Shown here one piece after another: positions 48,284 to 56,522 of a stretch of DNA of 64,000 nucleotides. Under the pieces are notes generated by a model. That model searched no databases and was not told the origin of the DNA. It was given only the letters and a program-made list of their open reading frames with translations. Source of the DNA: Methylobacillus methanolivorans (lineage in GTDB: Bacteria; Pseudomonadota; Gammaproteobacteria; Burkholderiales; Methylophilaceae); the NCBI RefSeq assembly GCF_020531845.1, contig NZ_JAJAVF010000002.1, positions 841,543-905,542 of the forward strand, written 5' to 3'. The position numbers and the translations under genes were made by a program. How positions within the stretch are numbered: the stretch's first letter is position 1; each line of letters begins with the position of its first letter.

Positions 48284-48706
48284 TTACCTGCACTCGAAAA
48301 AGCAACCTCCAGGTAATTTATTGATTAATGGCCAATACAATTCATATCCAACTATTGCACTCGTTAATGTCTGTGAAAGTAAATGTGTATGCCGGGTGAA
48401 GGTAACTTGGGAAGCGCGGGAATAAAGAATGCCTGAAAGGTCTGGACTTAATCCGGCCCCATGTAGCTGAGCGACCATTTCACCCAGTAATGATCTCCGC
48501 CCTTCGCGGCCCTCGCTGCGTAGAAAGGTATTGAAGAGAGCCGCTCTCTTTTGCGTGCTGCTTCCCGCGCGATAGGGACGTGACGATCTGGAAAGCTCGG
48601 CAGCAATTCTTTCACGATCTTCAGTAGTGAAGGGTCTGTCGTCAACGTACTCGAATTGTCGTGATTCTTGAGTGGGATTGCCATTAAAGAAACCTTTCAA
48701 GGCCAT
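48284..48706 (-). CDS. Hypothetical protein of the integrated element
   Basis: I do not recognise this 140-residue reading. Residues 1-95 look like an Arg/Ser/Glu-rich folded region (TEDRERIAAELSRSSRPYRA); the last 35 are atypical and may be run-through beyond a true end. The ribosome site is weak. It is divergent from the 325-residue gene. It could be a regulator remnant. Confidence 0.4.
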   Translation of the reverse strand: MALKGFFNGNPTQESRQFEYVDDRPFTTEDRERIAAELSRSSRPYRAGSSTQKRAALFNTFLRSEGREGRRSLLGEMVAQLHGAGLSPDLSGILYSRASQVTFTRHTHLLSQTLTSAIVGYELYWPLINKLPGGCFFECR

Positions 48707-48771
48707 TAATACCCTAAGGCAAATACATGGGTAAAGCTAAGATGTGGTCACCATTTACTTGAGACACATCA

Positions 48772-49749
48772 ATGATCGCAATTGAAATGCCACAAATCCG
48801 CTATGTAATGGGTAGCGAGGCCAAGCGATATTCAACCTGGGCGGATGTTGGTTATGGCAGCCATTATAAGTCAGGAAAGTTTCAATATAAGCATGCTCCT
48901 GCCGTTGCATTGATAGCTGCTGCAGGCACTGTTAAAGCTGGTATTGCTGCCGGCGGCCTTCTCGGTGGCATTATGATTACAGGCGGCATTGCTTCTGCTC
49001 TTGGCACCATTACTGGCAATAAAACGCTCTCAACTATTGGGACAGTCTCTAGTCTAGCCAGTGTAGGTGCTACTGCATTCATGGATCAGGCAAAGAATTT
49101 TGTAAACCCACTTACCAATTTTGGCGACTCCATGATGGGGAGCGCCTTAGGCAATATGAAGGATGGAATTGGTAAATTCTTTGGCGACCTTACCAACAAC
49201 TCCAATCAAACAGCCTCTTCTGTTGGAGTGCAAACCGGCGATATGCTTACAAAAGCTGCAGCTGAAGCAATGCCTGATACTACACAAAAAGGACTAATCA
49301 ACAGTTTAGTTGAGTCTGGAAGTAAGGGCGGAATCAAATTAGGAGCGGATGTGTTTGGTAAGTCAGTTTCGACTAATCCTGGGTTGCTTAACTCGATCCT
49401 CGATAGCAAAGATATGCTTAATCTTGGTGTTGGATTATCTAATGGATACTACGAGGGGCAGAAGATGGAGCAAAACCAACCTCTAGTTGATGCTCAAACT
49501 GGTGCTTACAATGCCAACGCCAACAAAACAAATTATGAAGTCCAGCAACAGCAACAACGAACAGCCAATCTACAAGCTCAGCCTGAAATTGGGCTAATGG
49601 TAAATCCAAATGCAAATGTATTTTCCGGTAAAACACAACCTCAAGGGAAGATGCTCGTTAACTTTAATGGAACAAGCATGTTTATTACCCCAGAGGAAGC
49701 GCAAGCTTTGAACACCCAAATCAATCAAAGCGGGCTACTTTATTCATAA
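48772..49749 (+). CDS. Gly/Ala-rich hypothetical protein, possibly virion-related
   Basis: The 325-residue protein has a long Gly/Ala/Ile hydrophobic stretch at about 43-110 with glycine-zipper-like spacing (AAGGLLGGIMITGGIASALG). A Gln/Asn-rich middle (YEVQQQQQRTANLQ) and a compact end (MLVNFNGTSMFITPEEAQAL) follow. The layout resembles phage internal or DNA-delivery proteins but no family is recognised. It is the only long plus-strand gene of the element, and its A/T-rich codon use differs from the flanking chromosome. Confidence 0.65.
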   Translation: MIAIEMPQIRYVMGSEAKRYSTWADVGYGSHYKSGKFQYKHAPAVALIAAAGTVKAGIAAGGLLGGIMITGGIASALGTITGNKTLSTIGTVSSLASVGATAFMDQAKNFVNPLTNFGDSMMGSALGNMKDGIGKFFGDLTNNSNQTASSVGVQTGDMLTKAAAEAMPDTTQKGLINSLVESGSKGGIKLGADVFGKSVSTNPGLLNSILDSKDMLNLGVGLSNGYYEGQKMEQNQPLVDAQTGAYNANANKTNYEVQQQQQRTANLQAQPEIGLMVNPNANVFSGKTQPQGKMLVNFNGTSMFITPEEAQALNTQINQSGLLYS

Positions 49750-49864
49750 ACATAAGATGTTACGGATTACTTGAAAGTCTTTACTGTGTGAATGAGCTTG
49801 ATACTACTGAAAAGTAAATTCCCTATACACAGGATAGGGAATTGTGTTTTTTTGCTCTAATTCC

Positions 49865-50629
49865 CTATATAGGGTTTTGTATTTTTCCATGTCCAACTGA
49901 GGTCATAATCTGCACGAAAGATTTCCTTTTACGCTTGCCTGGCAAGTGACTTAACGCCAAGTGCTCGGCATAGGGCGCAGGGTCAGCATGAATAGCATCA
50001 CGCACAAAAGGCCATAACGCAGAATGTTGCACCGGATCACTAGATAGAGACTTGATTACATCCCTTGCAAGCATGGCTTTGTCCCGCTCATTTATCTTGG
50101 CATTGACCTGGCTTAATCCATATCGCCTTGCCACTTCGCTATAGAACAGGCTACGTAAGCGGTTCATGTTGCCTGTATTGCCAATCAGATCACTACCTTG
50201 CATATGTCCTTTAACTAGCGGCAATATCACGGCATGCGCATGCGGCGCTGACTCATCCAAGTGAACATCGAAAGCCAGCAGCTCGCCCTGCATGTTGCGT
50301 TGCACCCATGACAAACAATCCTGAAAGAATGGCCGAGTGTCATGCTGGTGGCGATCAATAGGCAAACTAAAAAGGATTTCCACGCCCATCACGCCATTTT
50401 TACGTGGAGTTTCTATTCCAGCTTCAAGCATGGCGACTTTGGCGCGAACGGCGATTTCTCGTGCACATCCATCACCATGCAGAGAGTAATTGAGCGTGAT
50501 TCTTGTCGGGTCAATATGCCCACCGGTACCACGCTCTTGCTGAATTTCTCTACGATTGTGCTTGAGTGCTTCCTCTATACCATTCTTACCCTTGATGCGT
50601 CCCAGCCGGAATAAGTGACTGGCGGCCAT
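49865..50629 (-). CDS. MobV/Pre-type plasmid recombination (relaxase) protein
   Basis: The 254-residue protein has the MobV features. An N-terminal HNRREIQQERGTGGHID region is followed by the three-His/acid motif at 121-132 (DVHLDESAPHAHAVILPL: His123, Asp125, Glu126, His130, His132). Relaxases nick DNA at an origin of transfer. It is shorter than plasmid Mob proteins, lacking the long C-terminal coiled part. It lies 26 bp after rha. No oriT was identified; the 115-base gap to the left is a candidate. Confidence 0.83.
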   Translation of the reverse strand: MAASHLFRLGRIKGKNGIEEALKHNRREIQQERGTGGHIDPTRITLNYSLHGDGCAREIAVRAKVAMLEAGIETPRKNGVMGVEILFSLPIDRHQHDTRPFFQDCLSWVQRNMQGELLAFDVHLDESAPHAHAVILPLVKGHMQGSDLIGNTGNMNRLRSLFYSEVARRYGLSQVNAKINERDKAMLARDVIKSLSSDPVQHSALWPFVRDAIHADPAPYAEHLALSHLPGKRKRKSFVQIMTSVGHGKIQNPI

Positions 50630-50655
50630 GGATTAGCCTATCCAAGTCGCTACGG

Positions 50656-51288
50656 TCATGACTGACTCTCCTGGGCAAGTTGCATTGCTGGTGGGATTAA
50701 TGCCTGCAGTGCGTCCTTGGCCTTCTGGTATGCCTCCTTGCTGTTGCTGGCAGTATGAGCCGCACTCGCTGCAATGAATTGGGCAGCCACCAGCATGCTC
50801 TTGTGTGGAAATGGCAAAGAGTTACGTTCACCAGATCCAATCCCTACCGCCTTGTTCACCAGCCTATTGAAGTTCATGTGGATATGGCGGCTATTGGCAT
50901 CGAGGTGAGCCAATTCGTCGTGCATGGCATGATAGCCTGGTAGGTACTCGGTTTGATGGCTTTCCAAGGCTTTACGAGCATCACGGAATGCCTGGACCAG
51001 CTTCACCTTGATGGCACGCACCTTGACAGTATTACGGCTGTAGACCAGCAAGAGATAGGCTTGATCTTCGTTGAGCATGGCGTAATGTTCCGGCCTGCCA
51101 CCAGCTGAACCCTTGGGAGGTTTTCCGGTTTGAAACCGGATTACCCCTAATTGCTCAAAGTCACCTTTATAGTCTTTGATTAACCCATAGGTGTTCTGGT
51201 GTTTCACTCCCAGGCTATCAGCGATCAAGCGACTATCAATGCGCGGCTCGGATTTAACCTGGATATGGATTAATGGCTGGTGGTTCAT
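50656..51288 (-). CDS. Rha-family phage regulatory protein
   Basis: The 210-residue protein matches Rha in the N-terminal region (RIDSRLIADSLGVKHQNTYG, GGRPEHYAMLNEDQAYLLLV, VRAIKVKLVQAFRDARK). Rha proteins are found in temperate phages and are linked to growth control. The start ATG 51288 overlaps the HTH gene stop (ATGA). Confidence 0.85.
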   Translation of the reverse strand: MNHQPLIHIQVKSEPRIDSRLIADSLGVKHQNTYGLIKDYKGDFEQLGVIRFQTGKPPKGSAGGRPEHYAMLNEDQAYLLLVYSRNTVKVRAIKVKLVQAFRDARKALESHQTEYLPGYHAMHDELAHLDANSRHIHMNFNRLVNKAVGIGSGERNSLPFPHKSMLVAAQFIAASAAHTASNSKEAYQKAKDALQALIPPAMQLAQESQS

Positions 51289-51569
51289 GCTGCCATCCTC
51301 CATACATAACGAGCTACGCGGTGCTGCTTGCCCTGCTCTGTGATATCGCTAGTCCAAACGGTATCAATTTTGCATCCTTGCTGACGTAGTTCATGAATAC
51401 GTGCTGCTGGCATCATGATGTCAAGCTCACGCCGAGCTTCGATAGTGGTGATTGAGTTCCACACTACAAGAAAATCTAGCAACCTTTGTCTTTGTGCTTT
51501 TGCTGTATTATCGTTATGGTTGTAAGTACGGTTTAAGGCTGCCTTTAGGTGGCCTTTTTTCTTATCCAT
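51285..51569 (-). CDS. Phage-type helix-turn-helix protein
   Basis: The 94-residue protein has a winged HTH of the kind common in prophages (TTIEARRELDIMMPAARIHE, LRQQGCKIDTVW, HRVARYVWR). It probably binds DNA as part of the element's control module. It is 2 bp after alpA and coupled to rha. Confidence 0.75.
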   Translation of the reverse strand: MDKKKGHLKAALNRTYNHNDNTAKAQRQRLLDFLVVWNSITTIEARRELDIMMPAARIHELRQQGCKIDTVWTSDITEQGKQHRVARYVWRMAA

Positions 51570-51571
51570 AA

Positions 51572-51790
51572 TTAGGCGGCCTCCCTACCTTGGCTAGCAT
51601 CAATACGAGCTTGTGCCCAGGTTTCAACGTCTGAGGCTTTCCAGGCAGTGATATTGGCAGATAGCTTGATTGGCTGTGGAAATTTATTCTGCTTTACCCA
51701 GCTCCAAATGCTAGAACTTGAAACACCCAAACGAGATTTGAGTTCAGTAATACGGTAGAACTGTGGTGCTTGAAGATATGTGTTGCTCAT
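51572..51790 (-). CDS. AlpA-family transcriptional regulator
   Basis: The 72-residue protein is a single AlpA/MerR-like helix-turn-helix (FYRITELKSRLGVSSSSIWS, WVKQNKFPQPIKLSANITAW). Such proteins control integrase or excision in P4-type elements. ATG 51790 is preferred over an upstream in-frame start because the family begins there. Confidence 0.85.
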   Translation of the reverse strand: MSNTYLQAPQFYRITELKSRLGVSSSSIWSWVKQNKFPQPIKLSANITAWKASDVETWAQARIDASQGREAA

Positions 51791-51868
51791 GCGTGGTTTC
51801 CTTATTTTGATAACCCAGTCCCGCTTGTTTGCATCCAATGCGGTTCTGCATGAGCACATCGTAGTTTT

Positions 51869-52627
51869 CTACGAGGATGAAGGGTGAGACGTTAAAACCA
51901 AATTATTTTTGCCTTTTAAGGTCGCAAGAATACTACGTACAGATCTGTCACTGGCATCGCCATCAAGAAACACTACATTAGCAATAGATGCAAGGTGTGC
52001 ATTCAATGGCCGGCCAATCATTGTGGTGCCGTCCGCTCTCCGTGCCATTAGAAAATAACTACCCAAACAAACAATAAATTCTCTCTGCTGTGGATTTCCT
52101 ACATTCTTTCTTGCTGCGCCAGTCTCACTCATTACCTTACCGGCTTTATCTTTTGCAAGCTTGGCAAAACCTTCTAACAGCCCTGATGCACTTGGCCAAT
52201 AATGTAAGACATTTCGCGCCAGACTCTCTCGATCCACAGCATGAAGACTATGAAGTTTTTTCAACCCAAGAATAGTCAATTCATCGTCATCAAGAAGCAT
52301 ATAGGCTGGTACGTCTAAATTTTTACTTGTACGAACTTTTCCAGCCAGCAGGTTAAATGTTTTGCTTAGATCCAATAAATCTCTCTTAATATCCTCTCTA
52401 TTTTCGCGCGGCATTTTCTGACTTTTAAGCTTTGCATGACATATCCAACTCCATAGCTCAAGCCAATCCCTCTCTGAGCTCAGATGCTTACCCAGTGCTA
52501 TCCATGCCTTATTCATATTTTCATCTTCAACATTAAGAAGCCTTCCTAGAATCACTTTTCCAGGGAACCTCCTACTCTCAGAATACTTTTTCACTAATAC
52601 ATTAGGTACATGCTCTGAGTATTTCAT
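51869..52627 (-). CDS. Hypothetical protein of the integrated element
   Basis: The 252-residue product (start MKYSEHVPNVLVKKYSESRR) is not recognised. It is mainly helical, with no membrane segment or signal. The C-terminal half has RREFIVCLGSYFLMARRADG-like beta segments. It is A/T-richer than the flanking chromosome. Confidence 0.6.
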   Translation of the reverse strand: MKYSEHVPNVLVKKYSESRRFPGKVILGRLLNVEDENMNKAWIALGKHLSSERDWLELWSWICHAKLKSQKMPRENREDIKRDLLDLSKTFNLLAGKVRTSKNLDVPAYMLLDDDELTILGLKKLHSLHAVDRESLARNVLHYWPSASGLLEGFAKLAKDKAGKVMSETGAARKNVGNPQQREFIVCLGSYFLMARRADGTTMIGRPLNAHLASIANVVFLDGDASDRSVRSILATLKGKNNLVLTSHPSSS

Positions 52628-52716
52628 TACGCATCTTTCAAAGACGAGCAATCCCGGGCAAGGAGGTTTCCGCTTTTCGCCTGGCCAGATTGGGGATGCT
52701 CGATCAGCTTAATAAA

Positions 52717-52974
52717 TTAATCCAAATAAATTGCAGCCGCTCCATATTTATTTGCCATTAACTGATGTGCAACTTTTGCAGTTGTATAGTTAAACCAAGG
52801 TGTTCGATGCTCTTTGCCATTTTTCACAAAGAGGACACAACATCTAACCTTATGCCGGTGGTCGTTCCAAGTTAATACACTTTCAGATCGTGCTGCCAAA
52901 TAGTCTTTACGCCATTTAGCTTTTCTTTCACGATTAGATATCAATCTTGATGGTGTAAAATCGGCGTCAGCCAT
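52717..52974 (-). CDS. Small hypothetical protein of the integrated element
   Basis: The 85-residue basic protein (RERKAKWRKDYLAARSESVL, then AAAIYLD at the end) has no recognised domain. It lies between the integrase and the 252-residue gene on the same strand and may be a DNA-binding accessory protein. Confidence 0.55.
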   Translation of the reverse strand: MADADFTPSRLISNRERKAKWRKDYLAARSESVLTWNDHRHKVRCCVLFVKNGKEHRTPWFNYTTAKVAHQLMANKYGAAAIYLD

Positions 52975-53087
52975 AGCGTGATACTCCTTTTCAGTATTGC
53001 GTTGTGGTGAGGGTTGGCTGGTGGACCTCTCACAGTTAACCAGCCTTCCCGCTAATGCCTGATACCGTCAGGCGGCGGTGTTGCTCT

Positions 53088-54305
53088 TTATGCCGTTTTC
53101 AATGGGATGACTTTCGCCCCACTCTGCACTGCATCAATGTAATCTGCCCATCGCTGAATAATCTGGTGGCGCTCTTCCAGAAATTGCGCGCGATCATAGG
53201 CGGCCTGTATCTCATCTTTCTTGGCATGGGCTATTTGAGCTTCCAGCACGTCAGGATCAATCCTCAAGCGCTCACGAGCGATGGTTCTGAATGTCGCCCT
53301 GAAGCCATGGGAAACTGTCACACCACGCAAGCCAGCCTCTCGCAGCGCCTTGCTGATGCTATCCCGATTCAGGTGCTTACCCATTGGGTCACGCTCACCA
53401 GGGAACACAAATGGAGAGTTGCCACTGTAGGCAATCGCTTCTTGCAGCAATGGGATTAGTTGCTTAGGCAATGGGGTAATATGGTCATTGCCTGTTTTCA
53501 TGCGCTTGGCTGATACGTGCCACTCCCCTGCCTGCAGATCCAGTTCTGATTTGAGCATGCCCGCCACCACACCAGGACGCGAAGCGGTATATAGCAGGGT
53601 TTGCACTGCAACTCGCATTTTGTGGGAGTCGATATCGTTGATCTTGTCCAACATACTGGGCAAGTCGTTGGTTTTGGTCACTGCCGCGTAATGTGCCCTC
53701 TCTGTCTTGGGCAACACACCCTTGAGGGATAGCAGCTTGCCATCTTCGCGCAAGCCTTCCTGAATGGCATAGTCAACAATCTGGTTCACGTATTGCCTGG
53801 CTTTCACGGCCAATCTCGGGCCGCGCTCATGGACATACAGCAGCACAGGTTTGACATCAGCGCTGGAAAGCTCAGAAATCGCTCTAGGGCCAATTTTAGG
53901 GTAAAGGTAATCGTCTAGTACCTCCCTAGCCTTTCGCGCCGTCTCTGAGGCCCAGCTTTTCGATTTGTGGGCATGCCATTCCTCACCCACTGACTTGAAT
54001 GTTCCCCTGATGCTGGCTTTGAGTTGCTGCTTGGCTTCTTGCTTTGCGACAGCAGGATCAATCCCAGCGGCAAGCCTCTCCCTCTGATCCTGGGCAAGTG
54101 CTCTAGCCACAGGTAAAGAGGTTTCAGGATATGAGCCGAGGCCGATCCAGTTCCGGCGGCCATCAGGGCGCGTATAACGAAACACCCAGCGCTTATTTCC
54201 ACCAGCATCAACAACCAATGACAAACCACGCCCATCAGCCAGCGTCTTTCCTGGCTTGGCAGCATCAATCTGCTTGATTGTTAGACCTTTGGCGAGTTTA
54301 GGCAT
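53088..54305 (-). CDS. P4-type tyrosine integrase (DUF4102 + phage integrase)
   Basis: The 405-residue protein has an N-terminal DUF4102 arm-binding domain (IDAAKPGKTLADGRGLSLVV) and a core-binding domain. The catalytic domain has TASRPGVVAGML (Arg), HGFRATFRTIAR (His-x-x-Arg), an AHAKKDEIQAAYDRA box and final Tyr region. It inserts and excises the element at tRNA-Leu. It lies next to the right repeat and points inward. Confidence 0.94.
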   Translation of the reverse strand: MPKLAKGLTIKQIDAAKPGKTLADGRGLSLVVDAGGNKRWVFRYTRPDGRRNWIGLGSYPETSLPVARALAQDQRERLAAGIDPAVAKQEAKQQLKASIRGTFKSVGEEWHAHKSKSWASETARKAREVLDDYLYPKIGPRAISELSSADVKPVLLYVHERGPRLAVKARQYVNQIVDYAIQEGLREDGKLLSLKGVLPKTERAHYAAVTKTNDLPSMLDKINDIDSHKMRVAVQTLLYTASRPGVVAGMLKSELDLQAGEWHVSAKRMKTGNDHITPLPKQLIPLLQEAIAYSGNSPFVFPGERDPMGKHLNRDSISKALREAGLRGVTVSHGFRATFRTIARERLRIDPDVLEAQIAHAKKDEIQAAYDRAQFLEERHQIIQRWADYIDAVQSGAKVIPLKTA

Positions 54306-54481
54306 AGCGTTCGGGTACTACCGAAATTTATATACCGAAAAATATACCAAAAACTTGCTGGATTGTGTTGGACTATTTTGGATGGCGTTGCACAGTATTT
54401 TCTACAACACCCTATTATGAAAGGATTTTGCGAGGATATTTTTGGATTAGATCAGATTAACCTGGATGACTATTCTGGTTT
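54306..54481. other. Integrase upstream region
   Basis: This 176-base stretch has no gene. It holds an 18-base site at 54331-54348 that matches 48055-48072 at 17 of 18 positions, a candidate integrase arm-binding site. Confidence 0.5.
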
Positions 54482-54652
54482 TCTTCTGGCACCAAATAGT
54501 TGATAACAAAGAGGCACCGTTACTGAATTCAGGCGGTGCTTTTTTATTGTCATCGTTACCAAATACCTCTTTCAACACTTCCCAAACCAACACTGTAATT
54601 TCATTAGCGGCCATTGTCCCATTAAAACCATTACAGGTCTAAGACAATATCT
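54482..54652 (+). repeat. Right direct repeat / attachment-site copy
   Basis: This imperfect copy of 47985-48156 begins TCTTCTGGCACCA (one G fewer than the tRNA end) and ends ACAGGTCTAAGACAATATCT. It repeats the tRNA-terminator hairpin. The remaining 291 bases up to the next gene show no clear feature. Confidence 0.8.
54514..54545 (+). terminator. Second copy of the tRNA-type terminator
   Basis: GCACCG (54514-54519) pairs with CGGTGC (54534-54539) and six Ts follow. It is not behind a tRNA here, so it is probably a relic of the repeat. Confidence 0.6.
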
Positions 54653-54943
54653 TCGCCAATTACCTTGATTGCGAACAAACGATTGCAAGAGCAATCTGCC
54701 CACACCCTTCATTAAGCATGTAATGGTCGGACTTATCTTACACAAGCTCGGCATCCGCACTGATAGTAGCGCCTGAGCAAAGCACCTACATTAGCACCAC
54801 GTACAGCAAATTGATTTTGTAATTTCTGCACGATTACAGTAAGCGCCGTGTATGCATGTTGCTGACGATCTACATTACCAAAATGATCAACAAAATATGT
54901 GATACCCCGCTTCAGAGTGACCTATGCTTTGGGGAGAATGATC

Positions 54944-55225
54944 ATGGACAGACTTTTGGAAATTTTACGCAGGATAGAGAATGGAGAAACTACCTTCCAA
55001 CCTTCCAACCAACAAGATATGGTTCGATTCCAAGTAGAGGTTGTATGCTTGCAATATGCCCATCGCCAAGGTCTGATTAAACAACCTTGGTTTGTTACCA
55101 GCACATCCCACGAATATCCTTGGCAAATTGAGAAAGTGTCCATTTTAGTATTGACTGATTTAGGTCGTAGATTCGTCAAAATACAATCCCTCAAAAGCAA
55201 AAGCGCCACGACCGAGAAAGGCTGA
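54944..55225 (+). CDS. Small hypothetical protein
   Basis: The 93-residue product (MDRLLEILRRIENGETTFQP...) follows a GGGGAG site and has DMVRFQVEVVCLQYAHRQGL and VSILVLTDLGRRFVKIQ, a winged-helix-like pattern. No family is recognised. It lies outside the right repeat and upstream of tRNA-Leu(TAG). Confidence 0.55.
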   Translation: MDRLLEILRRIENGETTFQPSNQQDMVRFQVEVVCLQYAHRQGLIKQPWFVTSTSHEYPWQIEKVSILVLTDLGRRFVKIQSLKSKSATTEKG

Positions 55226-55288
55226 TCAAGAATTTACAGCTTTATCAGAAAATCTATACTTAGATTAGCTACACAATTAAAACTGCGC

Positions 55289-55294
55289 TATAAT
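55289..55294 (+). promoter_or_regulatory. -10 box of tRNA-Leu(TAG)
   Basis: A perfect TATAAT lies 51 bases before the tRNA. The -35 box is weak (TTAGCT at 55265-55270 with an 18-base gap). Confidence 0.5.
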
Positions 55295-55345
55295 CCGATC
55301 CCTTCGTAGATGCTTAGAGGCATATCTACACTACGAACATGGTAA

Positions 55346-55430
55346 GCGAAAGTGGCGGAATTGGTAGACGCACTGGATTTAGGTTCCAGCGCCGCGAGGC
55401 GTGAGAGTTCGAGTCTCTCCTTTCGCACCA
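55346..55430 (+). tRNA. tRNA-Leu (anticodon TAG)
   Basis: The 85-base tRNA has acceptor GCGAAAG paired with CTTTCGC, anticodon arm CTGGA-TTTAGGT-TCCAG, a long variable arm, T arm AGTTCGAGTCT and encoded CCA. It reads CUN leucine codons. The following gap to 55613 has no gene. Confidence 0.97.
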
Positions 55431-55613
55431 GTGACTTATGAGTAATTAATTCAGTCGAATTAAAGCGTGTAGTCACTCGTGTAGTAAAAATCATTACCTC
55501 ATCAGACAAAAGCCTAATCCTTCAACCCGCCCATCTATAGGGTTGGCTTATTTGACACATTCCTCAAAGCTAGACAATATCAACACTGTTCAATGCACTA
55601 AAGAAAGTAGTTT

Positions 55614-55862
55614 ATGCAAAGCACGATCAATCAAGATGAAATCAATATGTTGCGGGCCGAACTTGAGATTCTCATGCGGGAGCGCCAATCATTATTGAAA
55701 GTTACTGGTGCTGCTGCTGGGTTGATTGCTGAGCTGGATAGCCATGATCTACCAGCAGGTACCGAAGAGGCTGCTGAGTTACTTGCAAGCAACATCAACA
55801 AGCTCTCGGAGGAAACGCTACAAGATGCATTGAACTCGGTTCAGGCGATTATTGCGGGCTAA
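55614..55862 (+). CDS. Small helical hypothetical protein
   Basis: The 82-residue acidic protein is probably all-helical with a short coiled coil at the start (INMLRAELEILMRERQSLLK) and heptad-like Leu/Ala later. No family is recognised. It is convergent with the PEBP gene, with stops 2 bases apart. Confidence 0.6.
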   Translation: MQSTINQDEINMLRAELEILMRERQSLLKVTGAAAGLIAELDSHDLPAGTEEAAELLASNINKLSEETLQDALNSVQAIIAG

Positions 55863-55864
55863 CG

Positions 55865-56464
55865 CTAGTCGCGGGGAGACTCATAGACTCCCTCAAGTTT
55901 TCCTTTTGCCAGTACTTTTCCTCGCAAGGCTTCTACAAACTGTTCCCGTGACACTCCTTCTGGCACAGCCAAGATATTATCCAGGGCATACACTTGGAAA
56001 TAGTAATGATGAGTACCCGTCAATGGACGCGGACGCGGGCCAAGATAACCAGTCCTCCCACTGATAGTGACTCCCTGTAATACGCCATCAGGTTTTATCA
56101 ATTTGCCATCTTTAGGCAAATCGGCAGGCAAAGAAGTTACTGTGCCAGGAATGTTGTACACCACCCAATGCACGATGGGCTTACCATCCTTGATACCATC
56201 TTCATCCTCCAGCAATATCGCATAACTCTTGGTACCTGCTGGTCCAACACTCCAGGATAGAGCTGGAGATAATGAGTCACCATAGCTTGAGTTTTCCAAG
56301 GGAATACTCTCACCATGCTTGAATGTGGCCGATTTTACTTCCAGCACAGTGTCAGTTCTTGCCTGGATACTGTTATATGTCAGGTCTGCTTTTACTTGAT
56401 CAGCCAACGCCACATGGCTGCTGACAATCATCACTCCCAACCCCCATATCCATAAATTTTTCAC
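55865..56464 (-). CDS. Secreted PEBP-like (YbhB/YbcL) protein
   Basis: The 199-residue protein uses a GTG start at 56464 behind AGGAG. It has a signal peptide (WIWGLGVMIVSSHVALA), then the PEBP fold with DGKPIVHWVVYNIPGTV and GYLGPRPRPLTGTHHYYFQV. The family binds small anions and its bacterial role is unclear. It lies 58 bp after the sugar dehydrogenase gene. Confidence 0.85.
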   Translation of the reverse strand: MKNLWIWGLGVMIVSSHVALADQVKADLTYNSIQARTDTVLEVKSATFKHGESIPLENSSYGDSLSPALSWSVGPAGTKSYAILLEDEDGIKDGKPIVHWVVYNIPGTVTSLPADLPKDGKLIKPDGVLQGVTISGRTGYLGPRPRPLTGTHHYYFQVYALDNILAVPEGVSREQFVEALRGKVLAKGKLEGVYESPRD

Positions 56465-56522
56465 ATTATTCTCCTGTTTTAAAATACAAAACCCCGCAAA
56501 CCTATTACGGGGCATAGTTCAA

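Larger units (their letters stand above)
47985..54652. mobile_element. Integrated element in tRNA-Leu(CAG)
   Basis: A block of about 6.7 kb begins at the tRNA-Leu 3' end and ends at an imperfect direct repeat next to a P4-type integrase. Contents on the minus strand are integrase, two unknowns, AlpA, an HTH protein, Rha and a MobV-like relaxase; at the left are a 325-residue Gly-rich protein and a short ORF. No capsid, terminase or plasmid replication gene is recognised. It is probably a degraded or satellite-type integrative element. Confidence 0.8.

Noticed and set aside
55288..55509. Minus-strand ORF over tRNA-Leu(TAG)
   Set aside because: It is the antisense of the tRNA, a common false gene (ERLELSRLAALEPKSSAS pattern).
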